From: Clostridia bacterium
GTDB lineage: Bacteria > Bacillota > Clostridia > Oscillospirales > Acutalibacteraceae
Assembly: GCA_017442445.1 (NCBI GenBank)
Contig: JAFRZS010000024.1
Span: 1 to 5,643 of the forward strand
Length of the DNA stretch: 5,643 bases
Reading direction: 5' to 3'
Positions within the stretch are counted from its first letter, which is position 1, and the number at the start of each line of letters is the position of its first letter. The position numbers and the translations under genes were made by a program. Shown here one piece after another: positions 1 to 4,832 of this stretch. Under the pieces are notes generated by a model. The model did no database searches. It had not been told where the DNA came from and saw only the letters and a list, made by a program, of their open reading frames with translations.

Positions 1-1280
1 AAAAAAGCGAGGGTAACAAGAGCAAGAAAATTTTAATATTTGCCCTTTCAATGGTTCTTTCCTGCCTGATTGCTTTCGGCGCTTCCTTTGGCGCTATAAC
101 ACATATGATATCCACAGGTGCAATTCAGGTTGAAAGCACCGAGGATAACGACAAAGAGGCGGTTTTCACCATTACAAAGGTGGAAAAGGAAGCTGAAACT
201 AACGAGAATGATGCTCCTCCCGTCGGTTCAATTTCCAAGCTTACAAATCAGGAAATTGCAAAAAAGCTTATTCCTTCGGTTGTATGCATCCAGAATTACC
301 AGATAGTTGAATATTATAATTTCTTTGGCGGCACAACACAGAAGAGCGACGAGGTTTCACCTGCAGGTGAAGGCAGCGGCATTATCTTCAGCAGCGACGG
401 CTACATTATCACTAACGCTCACGTTGTTAGCGGTGCCGACAATTTAAAGGTAATAACCTCTGACGGTGCTACCTATGAAGCTGCATTAATCGGCAGCGAT
501 GAAATTACGGATATTGCAGTTATTAAAATTGAGGCTGAAAACCTCCCTGCTGCTGAATTCGGCAAGGCTGAGGATTTAAACGTAGCGGACATAGTTTTGG
601 CAATCGGTAACCCCGGCGGTATGACCTTTAATTCCAGCGTAACAATAGGTTACGTTTCTGCCCTTAACCGTGAAATTGAAGTAGGTGACGGCGGCTACAC
701 AATGAAGTGCATCCAGACAGATGCTGCTATCAACCCCGGTAACTCAGGCGGTGCGCTTCTCAACAGCTACGGTCAGGTTATCGGTATCAATTCATCAAAG
801 ATAATTGCGGCTGAATTTGAAGGAATGGGCTTCTCAATTCCGATAAGCGATGCAAAAGAAATCGTTGATAATCTGATCAAACACGGACGCATCACAAACA
901 GAGCAAAGCTCGGAATCAGCTACTATACAGCGGCTTCATCAGAAAAATATAGCATGGTAATTCAGCTTAAAGATTTGCCGGCAGGTTCGCTTATCATCGG
1001 TAGGATAAATGCCGATTCCGACCTTGCAACAAAAGATATTATGGTTAACGATATCATAACAAAGGTTAATGGTAAAGAGCTTACAACCTCATCAGTTTTG
1101 CTTGAAAAGGTTGAAAATGGAAAAATCGGTGATACTCTCACTCTCACAATAGTGCGTTTTGACAGCAACTATAAAATGAAAACATTTGATGTTAAAGTAA
1201 AGCTTGTTGCTGATGACGGCAAGGTAGAAAAAACGGTTGAAGAATCTACAACATATGAATTCTATAATCCGTTCAATTAA
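1..1280 (+). CDS. htrA: Membrane-anchored HtrA/DegP-type serine protease with one PDZ domain (5' end outside the window)
   Basis: An S1C-family protease that degrades or cleaves misfolded proteins at the outer face of the membrane. The frame stays open to the window edge (first full codon at base 3), so the true start lies upstream; residues here are counted from the ATG at 51, which is internal. A short basic segment (KSKK) precedes a hydrophobic stretch running to about residue 17, giving a signal anchor with the protease outside. The trypsin-like domain spans about 65-280, with a full triad: His124 (TNAHVV), Asp154 (TDIAVIKI) and Ser232 (NPGNSGGAL). One PDZ domain covers about 285-387, and a hydrophilic tail ends in YEFYNPFN. 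The single PDZ and N-terminal anchor match Gram-positive HtrA rather than two-PDZ DegP. Cysteines occur at 79 and 220. A terminator follows 6 nt after the stop. Family assignment is very secure; the paralogue name (htrA, htrB, yyxA) is not. Confidence 0.96.
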   Translation, partial: KSEGNKSKKILIFALSMVLSCLIAFGASFGAITHMISTGAIQVESTEDNDKEAVFTITKVEKEAETNENDAPPVGSISKLTNQEIAKKLIPSVVCIQNYQIVEYYNFFGGTTQKSDEVSPAGEGSGIIFSSDGYIITNAHVVSGADNLKVITSDGATYEAALIGSDEITDIAVIKIEAENLPAAEFGKAEDLNVADIVLAIGNPGGMTFNSSVTIGYVSALNREIEVGDGGYTMKCIQTDAAINPGNSGGALLNSYGQVIGINSSKIIAAEFEGMGFSIPISDAKEIVDNLIKHGRITNRAKLGISYYTAASSEKYSMVIQLKDLPAGSLIIGRINADSDLATKDIMVNDIITKVNGKELTTSSVLLEKVENGKIGDTLTLTIVRFDSNYKMKTFDVKVKLVADDGKVEKTVEESTTYEFYNPFN

Positions 1281-1286
1281 AAAAAC

Positions 1287-1317
1287 AAAGGCGAGGGTCA
1301 TTTTAGCCTTCGCCTTT
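1287..1317 (+). terminator. Intrinsic terminator of the HtrA gene
   Basis: A 12-bp inverted repeat (1287-1298 with 1306-1317, two G.U pairs) closes a 7-nt loop six bases after the HtrA stop codon. The downstream T-tract is short (TTTATT), so some read-through into the next gene is plausible; no convincing promoter was found between this hairpin and that gene. Confidence 0.75.
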
Positions 1318-1351
1318 ATTGAAAGTTAAGAAAAGAAGGAGATTCGGATTT

Positions 1352-1372
1352 TTGGATAGTTCGATTACATAA
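1352..1372 (+). CDS. Possible six-codon leader peptide (TTG start)
   Basis: A near-perfect Shine-Dalgarno sequence (GAAGGAGA, 1335-1342) stands about 9 nt before a TTG at 1352. That codon opens a frame reading MDSSIT and stops at the TAA at 1370-1372, five bases before the ATG of the next gene, in a different frame. The ATG at 1378 has only an AAGGA with 2-nt spacing, too close for normal initiation. This arrangement suits translational coupling: ribosomes load at the strong site, finish the minicistron and restart at 1378. The alternative is that the strong site is incidental or serves 1378 over 36 nt. This is inference from spacing only. Confidence 0.25.
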   Translation: MDSSIT

Positions 1373-1377
1373 GGAAT

Positions 1378-2184
1378 ATGAAAAAGGTTTTAAAAGTATT
1401 TTTGATTATTATTGTTGTTATGTCTGCTGTATATCTTGCTTTCCGTTATGTCCCTATAAGTAAAAATCCTGAAGATAGTATCCTGACCCGCAACAGAGCT
1501 GAAGACGGTTATGAATATAACGGTGTAATATACAGTGGAATAGTCGGAACCGGTTATCATGATTGTTTTGAAAACAGCGATGAAATATACTGGAGCCGTG
1601 TTGAATTGAAAAACAAAGATAATATTAAAGAAGTTTATCCGAAATACACGACATTAAGTGATAAAGTTTTAAAGCAGCGTTTTTATGTTGTTGATGACAA
1701 GCTTCTGATATATGATACAGGCAGTAATTTTCTTGAAAGATATTTTGTCTTTAAAGCAAAGGATATAACCTTAACCATGCCTGAATTTTCAGAGGAAAAC
1801 ATAGATTCAATAACACAATGTGTCGGAGTTTATGACTTTAAGTATAGTGAATTTCCAAAGGATAGCGAAAGCTATATAATGGAGTCAAAACCTCTTGAAG
1901 ATAATGAAATTAAAACTTTCATACACGAATTGAAAAACAGTCCCAACGCAACTGACTTAATTTCAGAAGCAAAATCGAAGTATGCAGATTGGGATTCATA
2001 TCAGTCGGAATTTGAAAGACATTGTCTTGAAAATAAAATAGATTTTACTGAAGAAGATAAGGCTGAAATATTTTATGAGGTGAAGTTCAAGGGAGATGAT
2101 TTCCCGTTTAATATTATAATTCGTGAAGAATGGGAAGAAACTGAAGATCCTGAATCAATTGTAGAAGAAATAATTATAGAATAG
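1378..2184 (+). CDS. Single-pass membrane-anchored protein of unknown family
   Basis: I do not recognise the family. The 268-residue product starts MKKVLKVF and has one hydrophobic segment at about residues 4-24, with positive charge before it, so the remainder (about 240 residues) should lie outside the membrane. No cysteine sits at the end of the hydrophobic segment, so it is not a typical lipoprotein. The soluble part is acidic, mixed alpha/beta in appearance, and ends in a strongly acidic stretch (EEWEETEDPESIVEEIIIE). There is no visible catalytic motif. Start choice: an in-frame TAG at 1357-1359 rules out upstream starts, leaving the ATG at 1378, although its own ribosome site is poorly spaced (AAGGA with 2 nt). 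It lies between the HtrA gene and a bidirectional terminator; transcription may come by read-through from HtrA. Its codons look more A+T-rich than those of the HtrA gene. A stand-alone accessory gene is as likely as a link to the protease. Confidence 0.8.
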   Translation: MKKVLKVFLIIIVVMSAVYLAFRYVPISKNPEDSILTRNRAEDGYEYNGVIYSGIVGTGYHDCFENSDEIYWSRVELKNKDNIKEVYPKYTTLSDKVLKQRFYVVDDKLLIYDTGSNFLERYFVFKAKDITLTMPEFSEENIDSITQCVGVYDFKYSEFPKDSESYIMESKPLEDNEIKTFIHELKNSPNATDLISEAKSKYADWDSYQSEFERHCLENKIDFTEEDKAEIFYEVKFKGDDFPFNIIIREEWEETEDPESIVEEIIIE

Positions 2185-2193
2185 AAAAACAGA

Positions 2194-2225
2194 AAAGGCT
2201 GAAAAACGAATGTTTTTCAGCCTTT
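2194..2225. terminator. Bidirectional terminator between convergent genes
   Basis: A perfect 14-bp inverted repeat (2194-2207 with 2212-2225) closes a 4-nt loop (GAAT). It lies 9 nt after the stop of the plus-strand membrane protein and 13 nt beyond the end of the minus-strand 189-residue gene. On the minus strand it is followed by a T-rich tract (the plus-strand A-rich run just before 2194), and on the plus strand by TTTGAATTTT, so it can end both transcripts. Confidence 0.9.
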
Positions 2226-2238
2226 GAATTTTATGCGG

Positions 2239-2808
2239 TCAGACTTCACAAAAACCTTCCTGCTTAATCATTTTAAGGATTGTGTCGTCCATGTAGTTAT
2301 AGAGTTTTTCACCGTAATTTGCGAAGGTGCTGTCTGAATCGTGTTTGCAAAGCATTGCAAAGCAATTACCTATATGTCTTGAGGGGATACCGTCACGGGA
2401 AAGTGCGAGGGTATAGAAGGAAATTTCAGCGCCGCCTGACACATTTTTAAACAAGTCAGGGGTAATATCAATCAATTTGTTATAAAGAGCGCTCATAGCG
2501 ATAGGGATAAGTGTTTCGTTAAGATATTCTCCCAAAAAATGACGCGCTGAGAAAATAAGCAGAATACTTGCCTGATACTGTATGAGGGCATACTCAGACT
2601 CAGCAACATTGATTTCTTCCTTATAAGGAATTGATACAACCTTATTGACACTCATCAGAGCGAGGTCTTCGCCAAGCTTGTTAGCTTTATCAATGTTACC
2701 TGTTTCACGGTGTTTACCGAGAACATCTGCAATACCGTGTAATTCCGAATGCTCGTCTTTTTTCTCAGATTTAGTAAAAATTTTAATATCGCTGTCGTCT
2801 TTTCGCAA
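2239..2808 (-). CDS. Conserved-looking hypothetical protein, second gene of the PHP operon (TTG start)
   Basis: I do not recognise this 189-residue protein. The first 25 residues are charged and probably disordered (MRKDDSD, KSEKKDEH). The rest looks helical and soluble, with an amphipathic-to-hydrophobic core at about 75-115 (YQASILLIF, LIPIAMSALYNKL) and a conserved-looking C-terminal part (SRHIGNCFAMLCKHDSD, about 143-159). There is no signal peptide, clear membrane segment or catalytic motif. The start is TTG at 2806-2808, supported by GGAG (plus-strand 2816-2819) at 7-nt spacing; the first internal ATG, at residue 52, would remove a quarter of the protein. It begins 21 nt after the PHP gene's stop, in the same reading frame, and has no promoter of its own that I can see, so it should be co-transcribed with it. 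A role alongside the PHP protein is inferred from position only. Confidence 0.8.
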   Translation of the reverse strand: MRKDDSDIKIFTKSEKKDEHSELHGIADVLGKHRETGNIDKANKLGEDLALMSVNKVVSIPYKEEINVAESEYALIQYQASILLIFSARHFLGEYLNETLIPIAMSALYNKLIDITPDLFKNVSGGAEISFYTLALSRDGIPSRHIGNCFAMLCKHDSDSTFANYGEKLYNYMDDTILKMIKQEGFCEV

Positions 2809-2829
2809 AACAAATCTCCATATCCGAAC

Positions 2830-3696
2830 TTAACCGTTCTGTTGTGTTTTATATTTTAAGTTATAATGCTTAAAATTAAGTAATGTATCAAGATGCTGTT
2901 TTGGGGTGGTATAATCACCGACAGTATGCTTGTCTCCGTACATACCGTGGAAGTTACTTCCGCCAACCATGAGAAGATTATTCTTTTCAGCAAAGCTCAT
3001 AAGATGCTTTCTTCTGTCATCGTCAATTGTGGGACCCCATACCTCAACACCGTCAATACCTTCGTTGCCGGGCTTTGTGAGTTCTTCAAGCAACTCGTAG
3101 TTATCTTCTGTTCCGCTTGCAGCCAATACCGCAATACCGCCTGCATCATGAATAGCATTGATAATCTCCGTAACATCAGGGAAAACAGGTTCTACCGTGA
3201 TATTGTCAGGAGCGTTGCCTGTAAATATTTTTTTATAGAGGTCACCGTAAATGCGGTCAGTAAGACCACATTCCATAAAAGCGTGCATGATGTGCTGTTT
3301 GTAAACATTAGTTGAACCCGTAGCACACTTTAAAATAAGGTCGGGACTGATATCGTATTTCTTACTTGCTTTAAGTATCATATACTGACTGGCTTTCTTT
3401 CTTGCCAATAAGTTTCTGCGACACAAACCCTCAAGTCTGTCGGGATGGTCGGGAAGATAACATAAAACAGTTGTATTTTTATTTCTTTTTGTGTCTGTTG
3501 CCGACAACTCAACACCCGGTATAACTTTAACACCGTGGCGATCACCGATAATTTTACCGCGGACCGTAGCGGCGAGACAGTCGTGGTCCATAATAGCTAT
3601 TGTCGAAACACCCTTCTTCTGCGCAAGAACAATTAAATCGTCTATGCCGAGAGAACCGTCAGATAGTTTCGTGTGACAGTGTAAATCTCCTGACAA
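2830..3696 (-). CDS. PHP-domain metal-dependent phosphoesterase, TrpH/YciV type, with altered metal site (TTG start)
   Basis: Relatives of this family are metal-dependent phosphoesterases acting on nucleotides or RNA 5' ends (E. coli YciV/RNase AM). The 288-residue cytoplasmic protein opens MSGDLHCHTKLSDG, giving motif I (His6, His8, Asp13), then MDHD (Asp37, His38) and GVELS (Glu63). His135 (KQHIMHA) matches the usual mid-domain ligand. Two positions depart from the family: where LAHP is expected the sequence reads LAAS (Ala193), and GSDFHG reads GSNFHG (Asn248), with His250 kept. The start is TTG at 3694-3696, preceded by GGGAGG (plus-strand 3704-3709) at 7-nt spacing from its core. An in-frame TTG at 3754-3756 lies about 3 nt after the predicted transcription start and lacks a ribosome site. 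A consensus promoter lies upstream, and the 189-residue gene follows in the operon. Fold assignment is secure; substrate and activity are unknown. Confidence 0.92.
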   Translation of the reverse strand: MSGDLHCHTKLSDGSLGIDDLIVLAQKKGVSTIAIMDHDCLAATVRGKIIGDRHGVKVIPGVELSATDTKRNKNTTVLCYLPDHPDRLEGLCRRNLLARKKASQYMILKASKKYDISPDLILKCATGSTNVYKQHIMHAFMECGLTDRIYGDLYKKIFTGNAPDNITVEPVFPDVTEIINAIHDAGGIAVLAASGTEDNYELLEELTKPGNEGIDGVEVWGPTIDDDRRKHLMSFAEKNNLLMVGGSNFHGMYGDKHTVGDYTTPKQHLDTLLNFKHYNLKYKTQQNG

Positions 3697-3703
3697 AATT
3701 CTT

Positions 3704-3709
3704 CCTCCC
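3704..3709 (-). promoter_or_regulatory. Shine-Dalgarno site fixing the PHP gene start
   Basis: On the minus strand this reads GGGAGG, with 7 nt between its GGAGG core and the TTG at 3696. It decides for that start over the in-frame TTG 60 bases upstream and makes the protein begin directly at the family's first conserved motif. Confidence 0.85.
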
Positions 3710-3765
3710 TCTGAATTTTCACTATAAATATTTGCAAAAAGCGAAAATCCCCTCAATATAGTTTT

Positions 3766-3794
3766 ATTATATTATATTGTGAATTTTTTTTCAA
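3766..3794 (-). promoter_or_regulatory. Sigma-A promoter of the PHP operon
   Basis: On the minus strand, -35 TTGAAA (3789-3794), a 17-bp spacer and a perfect -10 TATAAT (3766-3771). The predicted start of transcription is near 3759, giving a leader of about 62 nt. A second TATAAT overlaps at 3771-3776 but leaves only 12 bp to the -35. A+T-rich runs just upstream could help polymerase binding. Confidence 0.85.
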
Positions 3795-3866
3795 GAGTTT
3801 TTTGAAATTTTTTCATTCTTGCATAAACATACAGATAAATAAGAGAACAAAATTGCCAACGGATTA

Positions 3867-3895
3867 TTGCAAAATGATTTGACTTGTGTTATAAT
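3867..3895 (+). promoter_or_regulatory. Extended -10 promoter of the candidate small RNA
   Basis: -35 TTGCAA (3867-3872), a 17-bp spacer, and a perfect TATAAT (3890-3895) preceded by TG at the extended -10 position (3887-3888). The predicted first nucleotide is the G at about 3902. No plus-strand coding gene follows before the minus-strand pseudouridine synthase, so the promoter appears to serve a non-coding transcript. Confidence 0.8.
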
Positions 3896-3901
3896 CAGGT
3901 C

Positions 3902-4056
3902 GCAACACAAATTAAACAAGTCCTTCAGATGAGTATGTATTTTTATTTTGGTAAAAATACACACTTCTATATTCGCATACTCATTGAGGGCGTAATTTGT
4001 GTTGCAGCAAACGAAGCCGTGTATTTTTCATGCGTAGCTTCGGCTACGCATTTTTT
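3902..4056 (+). ncRNA. Candidate stand-alone structured small RNA (about 156 nt)
   Basis: The transcript is bounded by a strong promoter and an intrinsic terminator. Its predicted first base opens a perfect 13-bp closing stem P1 (3902-3914 with 3993-4005). Inside lies P2: a 9-bp helix (3929-3937 with 3976-3984), a G.U pair (3928-3985), a bulged A (3927) and 5 more pairs (3922-3926 with 3986-3990). P2 is topped by P3, a 7-9-bp A/U hairpin (3936-3944 with 3953-3961, 8-nt loop). A 14-16-nt unpaired stretch (to 3975) makes the rod asymmetric. The 3' tail 4006-4029 leads to the terminator. It contains a run able to pair with the 3' arm of P3. I do not recognise the family: it lacks the features I know for SRP RNA, tmRNA or RNase P, and is short for 6S RNA. 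Frames across it are coding-poor. Being an RNA gene is an inference from promoter, fold and terminator together. Confidence 0.7.
4030..4056 (+). terminator. UUCG-capped terminator of the candidate small RNA
   Basis: A perfect 9-bp stem (4030-4038 with 4043-4051) closes a TTCG tetraloop and runs into TTTTTT, then AATTTATT. This is a textbook intrinsic terminator on the plus strand, and defines the 3' end of the small RNA near 4056. The remaining gene-free stretch, 4057-4101, holds no promoter I can see, only an imperfect copy of the RNA's 5' strand at 4089-4097. Confidence 0.93.
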
Positions 4057-4101
4057 AATTTATTGGGGACACGTAGCTCCTTGCTGCTGCGACACAATAA
4101 A

Positions 4102-4137
4102 GAAACTGCTGAAAGTATTTTTGCTTTCAGCAGTTTC
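4102..4137 (-). terminator. Terminator of the pseudouridine synthase gene
   Basis: A perfect 14-bp stem (4102-4115 with 4124-4137) with an 8-nt loop starts 6 nt beyond the stop codon of the minus-strand gene. On the minus strand it is followed by TTTATTGTG, a moderate T-tract; on the plus strand by GGTTTTT, so it could also stop read-through from the small RNA side. Confidence 0.85.
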
Positions 4138-4142
4138 GGTTT

Positions 4143-4724
4143 TTACCACTCAGGTGTGGATTCAAATGTTACTGTTTTGTTTTTGTAGGGGAAGGTGAGT
4201 TTGTGAGAGTAGAGCATCGGTGCAGTTTTTTCGTCGCGTGAGCCGTACTTATGGTCGCCGACGAGAGGGAAGCCTCTACTTGCAAACTGAACTCTTATCT
4301 GATGGCTTCTACCTGTATGGAGTCTGATTCTTACTCTTGAAATTTCGCCTTTCTCAAGTCTTACAAACTCAAGCCGAGCCTTCTTGACTCCACCCCTCAT
4401 TCTTTTTACAACAAAGACCTTGTTTTTCCTTGAGTCTTTCCACAGCAAATCTTCCAAATCGCCCTTTTCATCGGGAACGCCGTGAACACAGGCGATGTAC
4501 TCTTTTATCATTGTACCGTCCTGAATTGCACGGGATAACTCTGCGGCAGACTTTTTATTTCTTGCGTAGACCATGACGCCGCCGACATTCAGATCAAGTC
4601 GGTGAACGGTAAAAATCTCTCCGCCGAACTCGTTTTTCAATTCTTCGGGCATTCCTTTTTCAGAGTCAATACCGACAGGCTTTATTGCTACTATTATATT
4701 TTCATCAGAATATAAAATTTCCAT
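4143..4724 (-). CDS. RluA-family RNA pseudouridine synthase, short form without S4 domain
   Basis: Converts a specific uridine in rRNA or tRNA to pseudouridine. The 193-residue protein starts directly with the catalytic fold (MEILYSDENIIVAIKPVG). It carries the catalytic motif HRLD at 41-44 with Asp44, and then NVGGVMVYAR where many relatives have TSG. The YIACVHG strand (about 76-82) and the RLHTGRSHQIRVQFA block with FPLVGDHKYG (about 134-161) complete the family signature. There is no N-terminal S4 RNA-binding domain, and the length is at the low end for the family. The start is ATG at 4722-4724, with GGAG (plus-strand 4732-4735) at 7-nt spacing; an in-frame GTG at 4761-4763 lies upstream of the predicted transcription start near 4747. 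It is a single-gene unit, divergent from the Sel1 gene. The target uridine cannot be told from sequence. Confidence 0.93.
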   Translation of the reverse strand: MEILYSDENIIVAIKPVGIDSEKGMPEELKNEFGGEIFTVHRLDLNVGGVMVYARNKKSAAELSRAIQDGTMIKEYIACVHGVPDEKGDLEDLLWKDSRKNKVFVVKRMRGGVKKARLEFVRLEKGEISRVRIRLHTGRSHQIRVQFASRGFPLVGDHKYGSRDEKTAPMLYSHKLTFPYKNKTVTFESTPEW

Positions 4725-4753
4725 ATACTTACTCCGTTTTATGAATTGAAATA

Positions 4754-4783
4754 AGTATAACACAAACAGCGAAACCCTTGCAA
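4754..4783 (-). promoter_or_regulatory. Promoter of the pseudouridine synthase gene
   Basis: On the minus strand, -35 TTGCAA (4778-4783), an 18-bp spacer, and -10 TATACT (4754-4759) with an extended -10 TG. Transcription should begin near 4747, leaving a leader of about 22 nt before the ATG at 4724. Confidence 0.7.
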
Positions 4784-4786
4784 GTG

Positions 4787-4815
4787 TTGAATGTTCAAGG
4801 CGGTTATGATATAAT
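4787..4815 (+). promoter_or_regulatory. Promoter of the Sel1-repeat gene
   Basis: -35 TTGAAT (4787-4792), a 17-bp spacer, and perfect TATAAT (4810-4815) with TG at the extended -10 position (4807-4808). The predicted start is near 4822, only about 11 nt before the ATG at 4833, so the ribosome site (AGAGGTGG, 4821-4828) sits at the very 5' end of the mRNA. Confidence 0.75.
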
Positions 4816-4832
4816 GGCGCAGAGGTGGTTTG

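Noticed and set aside
1263..1268. TATAAT near the end of the HtrA gene as a promoter for the downstream membrane protein
   Set aside because: The nearest TTGA-like -35 is about 20 bp away, and any transcript would meet the terminator at 1287-1317 at once.
2893..3315. 140-codon plus-strand open frame opposite the PHP gene
   Set aside because: It is antisense to a clear PHP protein, with no promoter or ribosome site and no recognisable protein features.
3754..3756. Upstream TTG start for the PHP protein (20 extra residues)
   Set aside because: It lies about 3 nt after the predicted transcription start, has no ribosome site, and the extra residues precede the usual first motif of the family; the TTG at 3694-3696 has a strong site at 7 nt.
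3879..3895. TTGACT at 3879-3884 as the -35 box of the small RNA promoter
   Set aside because: Only 5 bp separate it from the TATAAT; TTGCAA at 3867-3872 has the correct 17-bp spacing.
3902..4056. 6S RNA as the identity of the small RNA
   Set aside because: Paired ends and an asymmetric internal loop are suggestive, but the transcript is shorter than usual 6S RNAs and the pairing region inside P1 is only about 104 nt; I see no motif that would settle it.
3902..4056. Riboswitch or attenuator controlling a downstream gene
   Set aside because: No plus-strand gene follows; the next plus-strand gene starts at 4833 with its own promoter, after a whole minus-strand gene.
3884..4198. Open frame of about 104 codons on the plus strand across the intergenic gap
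   Set aside because: It begins inside the small RNA promoter, runs through two perfect hairpins and into the antisense of the pseudouridine synthase, has no ribosome site, and its translation resembles no protein.
4761..4763. Upstream GTG start for the pseudouridine synthase
   Set aside because: It falls within and upstream of the -10 region of the gene's own promoter; the ATG at 4722-4724 has GGAG at ideal spacing.
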